DNA of 64,000 nucleotides from positions 1-64,000 of the forward strand of contig NZ_JAKILA010000016.1 of assembly GCF_023283885.1 (NCBI RefSeq). Reading direction: 5' to 3'. The number at the start of each line of letters is the position of its first letter. Position 1 is the stretch's first letter. Shown here one piece after another: positions 36,100 through 43,879 of the stretch. The notes under the pieces were generated by a model that saw only the letters and a list, made by a program, of their open reading frames with translations, did not search any database and had not been told where the DNA came from. The translations under genes were made by a program, and so were the position numbers. The stretch is from Shewanella basaltis (GTDB lineage: Bacteria > Pseudomonadota > Gammaproteobacteria > Enterobacterales > Shewanellaceae).

Positions 36100-36615
36100 A
36101 TGAAATTCAAGCTGTTATGGCAGCGTATTGAAGTGATGTTGCATCCATTAGTGATGTTAATGTGCCTGTTATTAATTTGCACCAGTCCGTGGATCCTTAT
36201 TGGCCGTCAACTTGGCTCGCGTGCCAGTTTTTGGGATTTTTTCCATGTATATGGTGGTTTATTCACTGCTTTATTGGCCGTCATGTTTACTTATAAAGTG
36301 TGTTCAGCCGGGCAATGGCGCCAATTTTTTCCTTGGCTAACACTTGAGTTCAAACCACTTCTTGCAGATATACGCGGTTTGCTACGGGGGCAATTACCTC
36401 ATTCAGGAGGCAAAGGCTTAATTAGTGTTATTGAAGGCATAGGGGTTATTTTATTGCTGCTAGTGGTCATCACTGGTGGTGTTTGGTACGCGGTAGAGCC
36501 TCACGCTGCATTAGTGTGGCGCGGTTATCATATTCTGTTTGCACAAGGATTTATCGGTTTTATTGTGTTGCATTGTTTATTGGCACTGCTACATCTTAGA
36601 GACTTTTTTAGTTAG
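36100..36615 (+). CDS. Cytochrome b561-like membrane protein
   Basis: 171 residues with four membrane spans (about 14-35, 49-68, 108-128, 140-165). His residues fall in or near spans as haem b ligands would: LHP near 16, FHVYGG near 50, GYHILFAQG near 144 and LHCLLALLH near 158. The pattern fits the di-haem cytochrome b561/Ni-Fe hydrogenase b-subunit superfamily. It starts 5 bp after hemG, so it may take electrons from or towards quinone for HemG. This pairing is inference. Confidence 0.7.
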   Translation: MKFKLLWQRIEVMLHPLVMLMCLLLICTSPWILIGRQLGSRASFWDFFHVYGGLFTALLAVMFTYKVCSAGQWRQFFPWLTLEFKPLLADIRGLLRGQLPHSGGKGLISVIEGIGVILLLLVVITGGVWYAVEPHAALVWRGYHILFAQGFIGFIVLHCLLALLHLRDFFS

Positions 36616-36829
36616 CCGTGGGTATCTTGATTTGTGTAAAAAGGTGTTTCTCTGGCATGTTGCTGCACTTAACGAAGTAACATAAATTCTGTTATCGATA
36701 AGCGTTAACCCAACACCATGGGTATTGTTTAGTGGTTGTTTTATCAAATCATAATTTTGTTTTTTGTGCTTCACCTTCATCAATAAACCTCTACACTAGT
36801 GATATCCTTATCTAAAGAGAGTTTATTTA

Positions 36830-37801
36830 ATGTCAGCGCTTCCATTACAAAATGTATTACCTCATGTGAGTTCGTTAGCCTACGGCTGTATGGGGTTGGG
36901 TGGCGGTTGGAATAATAACCCTATTTGTGCCAGCGATATTCAACAGACTCACGACATTATCGATACCGCATTGCAAAACCAGATTAATTTTTTTGATCAT
37001 GCCGACATATACACATTCGGTAAGGCAGAAACGGTATTTGGCCAAGTGTTAAAGCAGCGGCCTACATTGCGCGATACTCTGTACTTGCAAACCAAATGTG
37101 GTATTCGTTTTGAGGACCATCAAGGCCCAAAGCGATACGATTTATCATCGGCTTGGATCACCCACAGCGTTGAAAAAAGCCTCACTGCGTTAAACACAGA
37201 TTACATTGATGTGTTACTGCTTCACCGACCAGATCCATTAATGCGAGTGAGTGAAATTGCAGACACTTTTCATCAGCTAAAAGCGGCGGGTAAAGTGCGC
37301 TTTCTTGGTGTGTCTAATATGCAACAGCATCAAATGAGCGCCTTGCAACGGGCACTGAATGAACCATTAGTGGTCAATCAAATTGAGATGAGCTTGCAAA
37401 AACATGCCTGGGTTGACGAAACCGTTTACGCAGGTAATCAAGACGGAAAAGACATTAACTTTACCCCAGGTACACTCGAATATTGCCATCAACATAATGT
37501 CCAACTGCAAGCTTGGGGCAGTTTATGTCAGGGCATTTACACTGGCGTTAGTACAACAGGGCAATCTGATGCAGTGCAGCACACCAGTCAACTTGTTGCT
37601 AGGTTAGCTGCTGAATACGGTGTCAGCCCAGAAGCCATTTTACTCAGTTGGTTAATGCTACATCCAAGCCAAATTCAACCTGTTATTGGCACAACCAACC
37701 TTGAACGGATAAAGGCTTGCGCGCAAGTAGGAGTTATAACCCTAAGCCGCGAGCACTGGTATGCATTGTATGTCAGCGCTAAAGGGCACGAGCTTCCTTA
37801 A
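36830..37801 (+). CDS. Aldo/keto reductase, YdhF-like
   Basis: 323 residues. The catalytic tetrad can be read as Asp and Tyr in FFDHADIYTFGKAE, Lys in LQTKCGI and His in VLLLHRPDPL. The C-terminal IQPVIGTTNLERIKA region binds NADP(H). The wording (HADIY, KCGI, HRPDPL, GKVRFLGVSN) is close to E. coli YdhF. It probably reduces small carbonyl compounds in the cytoplasm. Monocistronic, with a convergent terminator downstream. Substrate unknown. Confidence 0.85.
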   Translation: MSALPLQNVLPHVSSLAYGCMGLGGGWNNNPICASDIQQTHDIIDTALQNQINFFDHADIYTFGKAETVFGQVLKQRPTLRDTLYLQTKCGIRFEDHQGPKRYDLSSAWITHSVEKSLTALNTDYIDVLLLHRPDPLMRVSEIADTFHQLKAAGKVRFLGVSNMQQHQMSALQRALNEPLVVNQIEMSLQKHAWVDETVYAGNQDGKDINFTPGTLEYCHQHNVQLQAWGSLCQGIYTGVSTTGQSDAVQHTSQLVARLAAEYGVSPEAILLSWLMLHPSQIQPVIGTTNLERIKACAQVGVITLSREHWYALYVSAKGHELP

Positions 37802-37824
37802 AAGGCTGCACAGTTCAATAAAAA

Positions 37825-37847
37825 ATGGCTATCCACTGGATAGCCAT
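37825..37847. terminator. Bidirectional terminator between aldo/keto reductase and DsbA-like genes
   Basis: atggctatcc, loop act, ggatagccat: a perfect 10-bp stem with an A-run before and a T-rich tract after, between convergent genes. Confidence 0.85.
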
Positions 37848-37885
37848 GTTTATTTTGTAAGGTAAACTTTAATTTCTAAAGCAAA

Positions 37886-38542
37886 TTACTTTTCTAATGC
37901 GAGATAGTTAATTAAACCAATAATGTCATCAAGGGTGCGCATTTCATTTAAGTTAATGGCGTATTTATCGTTAACAATAAAAGCGGGCACGCTTTGTACC
38001 GCGTATATGACTTGCTGCTGACGCCATAAACTGAGTTTTTTGTCGGTTGCCGCGCTGTCGGCAACATCATCATACTGCTTGGCATCAACACCAAATTCAG
38101 CAAACACTTTTTTTATGTCATCACGGCTGTTAATCAGCGATTTATGCTCATGTCCTGCCGCGCTATGATCATGGCCAGCGTTATTGTCTTTACCTTGAAT
38201 GGCACCAAACATGGCCATTTTTAATGCTTCTTTGTTAGCTACTTCGTGGATAACCGCTAATGAGCGCATGACTTCTGTGCCTAAATCACTGTTCATAAAG
38301 TCGACGTGTTTGCTGTCAAATGCCACTCTTTTGTCTAAGCCTTTTTTAATTTCAGGTAGATACTGGCTTTCCATGTTGAAGCAGTTATGGCAATAAAAAG
38401 AGAAAAACTCAGTCACTTTAGGTTCGCTTGGAACCATGTTGTTTGAGATTTGAGTGTAGTGTTGACCTTCAACAAATTGCGCCGCAAAACTGCTAATAGG
38501 GGCAAGGGCAAAGGTGACGGCTAAAGCTAAATATTTAAACAT
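37886..38542 (-). CDS. DsbA-like thiol:disulfide interchange protein with CHNC site
   Basis: 218 residues. Signal peptide 1-20 (..APISSFAA). Active site FFSFYCHNCFN has Cys at 51 and 54 with His-Asn between, unlike the usual CPHC of DsbA. The cis-Pro loop SVPAFIVN is near the C-terminus. A His-rich insertion (HDHSAAGHEH, about 124-133) lies in the helical subdomain and could bind metal. It forms or isomerises disulfides in the periplasm. The ATG at 38542 begins the signal peptide; the frame to 38584 is too long. Whether it is the main DsbA cannot be told. Confidence 0.85.
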   Translation of the reverse strand: MFKYLALAVTFALAPISSFAAQFVEGQHYTQISNNMVPSEPKVTEFFSFYCHNCFNMESQYLPEIKKGLDKRVAFDSKHVDFMNSDLGTEVMRSLAVIHEVANKEALKMAMFGAIQGKDNNAGHDHSAAGHEHKSLINSRDDIKKVFAEFGVDAKQYDDVADSAATDKKLSLWRQQQVIYAVQSVPAFIVNDKYAINLNEMRTLDDIIGLINYLALEK

Positions 38543-38664
38543 GGCAACCTCAATCTGGAACAATAAACCACAATATGATGGCATAAATAGCCAATCACGG
38601 CGGCAGAATTTATGTGATCCAGCTGAGATTTACGCAAAATACTTCAGCGATAATCGTATAGGGT

Positions 38665-39432
38665 TTATTCTCGGAGCGTTTGCCAGGCTTCGCATACTTC
38701 ACGAAACCGTTCTGTATCGCCTTCATCACGATCAGGGTGCCATTTAAGGGCTAGCTTGCGCCATTGCTTACGAATGTCTCTGTCTGTTGCGGTTTCATCC
38801 AGCTCGAACACTTTTAAAGCATGGCCTTTATTCATTAATTTAACATTAACACCAATATACTGTTGGTAGCTTGACCAGAAAGACTCCAGCATTTCGCGCA
38901 CCACATTGACACTGGCATCATAATTACTCCAATCAAGATAATAGTCACGTAAGGCGCCATCTCTTACATGCTCAATATCTGCGTTGGCCGGAATAATCCT
39001 AAAAATTTGAATGTCCATCGCTTTTACTTGCAGCCATTGTCTGGGCATTAACATATCTTGCAACTCATAAAGGGCATTCATCAGCAGAAAGTTGCGTTTA
39101 AACAAATCTTTTTCAGGCAATGGGTCAAGATCGTGCATCAAACCTTTGGCTTGCAGTTCGCTGGCCAAATGATGGACCTTCCAGCTTTGACTTGAGGATT
39201 TTAATAACGTTAATACAGGCCAAATTAATGGATTGTCGCCTTTAGGCACATTCATTTCGCGAGTTGATCCCGCGTGAGATAAAGCGTGTTGTGAATGATT
39301 CTGTGAGTTTTTGTCGAGCAACATAGTGGCGTATTCATCCTGAATTGGCGATTGAATCAATGTTTCGATGAAATCACTATGCCATAGCCGCAGTGAATGA
39401 CAAGTAGATTTTAAGAGCGACTCAACAGACAT
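38665..39432 (-). CDS. DnaJ-related co-chaperone with C-terminal J domain
   Basis: 255 residues. The last 60 residues form a J domain (LKVFELDETATDRDIRKQWRKLALKWHPDRDEGDTERFREVCEAW..) with the essential HPD motif. The first 190 residues are a helical DnaJ-related N-terminal domain (PLIWPVLTLLKSS, DLFKRNFLLMNALYELQD). It should stimulate a DnaK-type Hsp70. It lies upstream of the DsbA-like gene on the same strand with a 122-bp gap. Confidence 0.85.
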   Translation of the reverse strand: MSVESLLKSTCHSLRLWHSDFIETLIQSPIQDEYATMLLDKNSQNHSQHALSHAGSTREMNVPKGDNPLIWPVLTLLKSSSQSWKVHHLASELQAKGLMHDLDPLPEKDLFKRNFLLMNALYELQDMLMPRQWLQVKAMDIQIFRIIPANADIEHVRDGALRDYYLDWSNYDASVNVVREMLESFWSSYQQYIGVNVKLMNKGHALKVFELDETATDRDIRKQWRKLALKWHPDRDEGDTERFREVCEAWQTLRE

Positions 39433-39592
39433 TCATGAGCTTAAAGCAAAGCGATATGAGTTCACTTATTTTAGAAGATAATCCAGTTTCTGGTCTTAAT
39501 GTAGATTTTGATCAATTAATTCTGATTCTTACAGGCAAGATAATTTGATTTGGTATAAAATTCCCGGCAACAAATTAATAAGGGGCTTTGCA

Positions 39593-40159
39593 ATGACCGA
39601 TAAACACTATATTAGCGCACAACAACTTTTAGAAGATTCATTTAGACTGGCAGCGCAAGTGTATGACAGTGGTTTTAGACCGCAGTTTATTGTTGGTATT
39701 TGGCGTGGCGGGGCTCCCATTGGTATTGCAGTGCAAGAGTATTACGACTTTAAAAAAGTCGAAACCGACCACATCGCGGTGCGCACGTCATCTTACTATG
39801 GCATCGGCACCGACAAGCAAGATAAAAATATCAAGGTTCATGGTCTGCATTACATTATTGAAAATGCCAATGCCAGCGATGGTTTGCTGATTGTAGATGA
39901 CGTATTTGATTCAGGTCGCAGCATTGATGCGCTAATTGGCAAACTTAAAAAGTTTATGCGCCTAAATGTACCAAACGACATTCGTATTGCTTGCCCATAT
40001 TACAAGCCTAAAAACACTAAAGTGGATTTAAAGCCTGATTATTTTATTCATTCATCTGAAGACTGGTTAGTGTTTCCACACGAAGTATCAGGCTTAACAC
40101 CACAAGAAATAGCAGAAGGTAAATCGGACTTTAAAAACATCCAAGAGCTGTTTTTATAA
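39593..40159 (+). CDS. Phosphoribosyltransferase (purine type)
   Basis: 188 residues. The PRPP-binding loop LLIVDDVFDSGRS at about 98-110 and the earlier IVGIWRGGAPIG loop are typical of type I phosphoribosyltransferases. PDYFIHSSEDWLVFPHE matches the C-terminal purine-recognising region of xanthine/hypoxanthine enzymes. It would salvage a purine base with PRPP; which base is uncertain. The ATG at 39593 is preferred to 39545. A long hairpin follows about 70 bp after the stop. Confidence 0.75.
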   Translation: MTDKHYISAQQLLEDSFRLAAQVYDSGFRPQFIVGIWRGGAPIGIAVQEYYDFKKVETDHIAVRTSSYYGIGTDKQDKNIKVHGLHYIIENANASDGLLIVDDVFDSGRSIDALIGKLKKFMRLNVPNDIRIACPYYKPKNTKVDLKPDYFIHSSEDWLVFPHEVSGLTPQEIAEGKSDFKNIQELFL

Positions 40160-40226
40160 ACCAGCGAGTTAGTCGTAATTTTACTTAGAACTTTGATTAA
40201 AGTTTGCTAAAATACGTGTTAATGCG

Positions 40227-40283
40227 AGTGCGTCAACATACTCATGTCATTGAGACGATATCAGTATGTTGGCGCACTTTTTT
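40227..40283 (+). terminator. Long hairpin with U-run before rlhA (terminator or attenuator)
   Basis: agtgcgtcaacatact (40227-40242) pairs with agtatgttggcgcact (40263-40278) with only one G-U pair, and a T-run follows to 40283. It ends 30 bp before the rlhA start codon, so it is either the distant terminator of the phosphoribosyltransferase gene or a leader attenuator of rlhA. Confidence 0.75.
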
Positions 40284-40313
40284 ATCCGAATTGAGCGAAA
40301 TTTAGTTAACATT

Positions 40314-42230
40314 ATGGTTTCTGTAGAATTGTTTACCCCTGAGGCACCTGTAAAGCGCCAACTTGAACTGCTTGCACCAGCTAAAAATGCCGATTACGGC
40401 ATTGAAGCGATTCGCCACGGTGCTGATGCGGTTTATATTGGCGGCCCTGCGTTTGGCGCGCGTCATAATGCTGGCAACAGCGTTGAAGACATTGCTCGCC
40501 TGGCAGAGTTTGCTCATCGTTACCATGCCCAAGTGTTTGTGGCATTAAACACCATTTTAATGGATAACGAGATAGACAAAGCGCAAAAGCTCATTTGGGA
40601 ACTCTACGAAGCCGGTGTCGATGCCTTGATTATTCAAGACATGGGTGTATTGCAACTGGATTTACCGCCTATTGCCTTGCACGCAAGTACACAAACCGAT
40701 AACCGCAGCCCAGAAAAAACCGTCTTTTTAGAGCAGGTTGGCTTTTCGCAGGTGGTTTTGGCTCGCGAGCTGAATATTCCGCAAATTCGTGATATTGCCG
40801 CCAGTACCAAAATGAAGTTAGAGTTCTTTATTCATGGGGCGTTATGCGTAAGCTACAGTGGTTTATGTAATTTAAGCCATGCCTATTCTAACCGCAGTGC
40901 TAACCGTGGCGAATGTTCACAAATGTGCCGCCTACCGTGTAATTTAACCACGCGTGACGGTGACGTATTAGCTGAAAACCAGCATTTATTGTCACTGAAA
41001 GACAACAACCAAACCGATAACCTAGAAGCCTTAATCGATGCAGGTATTAGCTCGTTCAAAATCGAAGGCCGCTTAAAAGACATTACCTATCTTAAAAACG
41101 TTACTGCACATTATCGCCAGCAACTAGACGCCATTATTGCCAAACGCAATGATTTAGAATCAATTTCTCACGGTCGCTGCGAGTTTAACTTTACGCCAGA
41201 CCCAGATAAAAGCTTTAACCGTGGTAAAACCGATTATTTTGTTAATGAGCGCACAGAAGCCATTGAACACTTTAGCTCGCCTAAGTTTATTGGTGAAAAA
41301 ATTGGTCGTATTACCCAGGTTGGTAAAGACTTCATTAAAATTGATACCAAAGAAAGCGGCAAAGACATTCAATTTAACAACGGCGACGGCTTATGTTACT
41401 TCGTTGAGCACTATGAAACTCAGCGCCTGTCTGATGACAAACTCTCAGGTTTACGGGTTAACCGTGCCGACGGTCATACCCTGTATTTAACTGAAGTACC
41501 AAAAGACTTAAAAGTCGGTGTAATGATGTTTCGTAACTTCGACCATAAGTTTGAAGCGACATTAAATAAAGACTCAGCAACACGTAAAATTACTGTTGAT
41601 ATGAAACTGTTTGATACCGACGACGGTGTGGGACTAACCATCACCGACGTACATAATATTAGTGCCAGTGCAACGCTAATATGCGACAAAGCCCCCGCAA
41701 ACGATCAAGCAAAAACCGCTGACAACCTTAAAAAGCAATTAGGTAAACTTGGCAGCAGTGATTTTGTGTTAAACAAGGTTAACTTACACACCGCGCAAAT
41801 GTGGTTTTTACCGGCCTCAATGATTAACGAGCTGCGCCGTGATGCCGTTAGCGCGTTAATGGCGGCACGAGTGGCTGCTTACAAGCGCCCAGAACGTTGG
41901 GTGCATGATAAAAGCGCTCGTTTCCCACAAAAAGCCTTAAGCTTTTTATCTAATGTGGCCAACGAAAAAGCCAAATCGTTTTACGAGCAACATGGGGTGA
42001 TTCAAATCGAAGACACCTACGAAAAAAACACCGTATTGCATGATGCGCCATTAATGGTCACCAAGCATTGTTTACGTTACAGCTTTAACTTGTGCCCCAA
42101 AGAAGTTGAAGGCATTAAAGCCGAGCCGATGTTCCTCGATGTGGGTAAAGACAAGCTAAAGCTGGTTTTTGATTGTCATAAATGTGAGATGATGATTGTG
42201 GGTTCAAACCAGTTAGTGAAGCAGCAATAA
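40314..42230 (+). CDS. rlhA: 23S rRNA 5-hydroxycytidine synthase (U32 peptidase-like)
   Basis: 638 residues, close to E. coli RlhA (YdcP) and longer than the related tRNA enzyme TrhP/YegQ. The U32 signature is present: ELLAPAKNADYGIEAIRHGADAVYIG at the start and LEFFIHGALCVSYSGLCNLS...NRGECSQMCRLPC, whose cysteines bind a cofactor or Fe-S. KIEGRLKD follows. RlhA hydroxylates C2501 of 23S rRNA using prephenate as oxygen-linked donor. The start at 40314 (MVSVELF) lies after the hairpin; 40266 would start inside it. Two more Cys pairs lie near the C-terminus. Confidence 0.85.
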   Translation: MVSVELFTPEAPVKRQLELLAPAKNADYGIEAIRHGADAVYIGGPAFGARHNAGNSVEDIARLAEFAHRYHAQVFVALNTILMDNEIDKAQKLIWELYEAGVDALIIQDMGVLQLDLPPIALHASTQTDNRSPEKTVFLEQVGFSQVVLARELNIPQIRDIAASTKMKLEFFIHGALCVSYSGLCNLSHAYSNRSANRGECSQMCRLPCNLTTRDGDVLAENQHLLSLKDNNQTDNLEALIDAGISSFKIEGRLKDITYLKNVTAHYRQQLDAIIAKRNDLESISHGRCEFNFTPDPDKSFNRGKTDYFVNERTEAIEHFSSPKFIGEKIGRITQVGKDFIKIDTKESGKDIQFNNGDGLCYFVEHYETQRLSDDKLSGLRVNRADGHTLYLTEVPKDLKVGVMMFRNFDHKFEATLNKDSATRKITVDMKLFDTDDGVGLTITDVHNISASATLICDKAPANDQAKTADNLKKQLGKLGSSDFVLNKVNLHTAQMWFLPASMINELRRDAVSALMAARVAAYKRPERWVHDKSARFPQKALSFLSNVANEKAKSFYEQHGVIQIEDTYEKNTVLHDAPLMVTKHCLRYSFNLCPKEVEGIKAEPMFLDVGKDKLKLVFDCHKCEMMIVGSNQLVKQQ

Positions 42231-42357
42231 CGCCATAATAAAAAAGCGTTAAAAATAACCAATAATAGCTGCCCAAACTCGTTTGTATCGAGTACACTGC
42301 GCGGCTGAAATTTCATGGGTTTTGCACTGCGATACCCAAAGTAGGATAGAAAAGATT

Positions 42358-42657
42358 ATGAGCGATAGCAAAAAGTACGGTTTACGTGTTACACAGGTTG
42401 AAAACACCTGGAAAACCGAAATTACTCGTCGTATGACAGCGACTAAAACCATAGTATCAAAAAGCCAAGATGGTTTTGCCACAGAAGCAGAAGCCATTGC
42501 ATGGGGCGAGCAGGCATTACAAGGCTTTTTGTCTAAGCAAGCTGACCGCAACAAGCGTAAAACAGAGAAACACCTCAAGGCTAAGAGTTTAGCGGCTGCT
42601 ATCGCTGCAGAATCAGCTGTTGATGAAGAATACGAAGACGACGAAGAGTTAAACTAA
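42358..42657 (+). CDS. DUF3622-family small protein
   Basis: 99 residues, cytoplasmic and highly charged. KKYGLRVTQVENTWKTEITRRMTATKTIVSKSQDGFATEAEAIAWGEQAL is the DUF3622 pattern; the tail is a Lys-rich helix and then an acidic end (DEEYEDDEELN). No function is known. The ATG at 42358 opens the domain, and the longer frame to 42283 is rejected. It stands alone 127 bp after rlhA. Confidence 0.65.
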   Translation: MSDSKKYGLRVTQVENTWKTEITRRMTATKTIVSKSQDGFATEAEAIAWGEQALQGFLSKQADRNKRKTEKHLKAKSLAAAIAAESAVDEEYEDDEELN

Positions 42658-42785
42658 CATTTTACAATGGTGTAAATGTTATAGATAAGTTTCAATTTTT
42701 GTATGTTCAGGATAGGATATACGTAATTAGCATGATATTTAATCAACTTATCGCCACATCTTGACCTAGCAAGGATGACATTAGG

Positions 42786-43451
42786 ATGAACAAGGTTGCT
42801 GCATTTATCTGCTACGCGGGTTGTGCTGGATTAGCTTGGCTACTACCTCATACCGCGTATGCAACTTTACCAGCATTGGTCACATTGGGCGCCCAAAGTG
42901 ACTCACCTGGCGTGCTTGTTATGTCTAGCGATGTCAAGCGCTTAACCACGGTATCGCAAACGTTCGGTTTTTTACCTCCTCTTTCATGGAAACTCGCCTT
43001 TAACGAAAGGCGTGGTGACATGACCATGGCAGAATTTATTCCCGCAAATGAAACGCTCAATGATTGGTCTAGTATGGTGTGCATGCAGGGCTTTAAAGGG
43101 CTTGCAGAAGATGTAGACCCAGAAGACTTTTTAGATTCTATGGCCAACACTTATCGAGAACATTGCCAGGGTGAGGTGATTTACCAGCAACTAGGCAGTT
43201 TGAAAATTGAGGGATACGAAGCCGTGCATGGGTTATTAGGCTGCACCAGTATGCCCAATATTCATAATGCCTCGGCGGTGGTGTCAACATCTTACATTAC
43301 CAGTCCGCAGGGTGAAATGGGCTACTTTACGGTGATAAGCGATGATGACGATATTTATTTAGTGCATAAATCGATTCGAACGGCAGTATTTACGGCCACT
43401 TCAGCGCCGATTAATCAAAACAATTATCGTGACTTTATGGCTGAGCCCTAA
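42786..43451 (+). CDS. Exported protein of unknown function
   Basis: 221 residues with a Sec signal peptide (MNKVAAFICYAGCAGLAWLLPHTAYA). The mature part has three or four Cys (VCMQGF, EHCQGE, LLGCTS) that may form disulfides, and no membrane span. No family is recognised with confidence. Ribosome binding site region aggatg before the ATG. It precedes the cobalamin riboswitch and its receptor gene but is not expected to share their control, because the riboswitch lies after it. Confidence 0.65.
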   Translation: MNKVAAFICYAGCAGLAWLLPHTAYATLPALVTLGAQSDSPGVLVMSSDVKRLTTVSQTFGFLPPLSWKLAFNERRGDMTMAEFIPANETLNDWSSMVCMQGFKGLAEDVDPEDFLDSMANTYREHCQGEVIYQQLGSLKIEGYEAVHGLLGCTSMPNIHNASAVVSTSYITSPQGEMGYFTVISDDDDIYLVHKSIRTAVFTATSAPINQNNYRDFMAEP

Positions 43452-43584
43452 TGTGAATAATCCGCGAGTTGTTTTCATGTCATTTGCCTATCAGCCACGC
43501 ATCGATTCAGTTATAATCCCGCCGACGTTTATGGCGGGATGTTCAAATCCCCTGGGCCATTAAACCATTCAGTTTAGTCAATCT

Positions 43585-43737
43585 TTACGGTGCCAATATT
43601 GAGTCAACCTGACTCATTGGAGAATCGGGAAACCAGTGAAAGTCTGGTACTGCCCCCGCAACGGTGATGGGTGAGAACTTACCTAAGTTCGCGTGTACTG
43701 CTAAAGTACCACAGCCTCAGTCCGGAGACCGGCCATA
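43585..43737 (+). ncRNA. Cobalamin riboswitch
   Basis: The conserved core is clear: agaatcgggaaaccagtgaa, then tactgcccccgcaacggtga, and the B12 box cagcctcagtccggagaccg near 43712-43731. It lies about 145 bp upstream of the BtuB-type receptor start. By analogy, binding of adenosylcobalamin masks the ribosome binding site or ends transcription, so receptor expression falls when B12 is plentiful. Edges are approximate. Confidence 0.92.
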
Positions 43738-43879
43738 AAGATGATTTCGATGATTTCGGTGGGCAGATCTCGAGATGTGATGTTATGCCGTTTTTGGCTT
43801 ACTTGGATAAGTAAGCCGCAAAGTGGTGGCAATGTTGCGGCGCTACTGCCCCATTTTTCCTTTTAGGAGTTAAAGGTAA

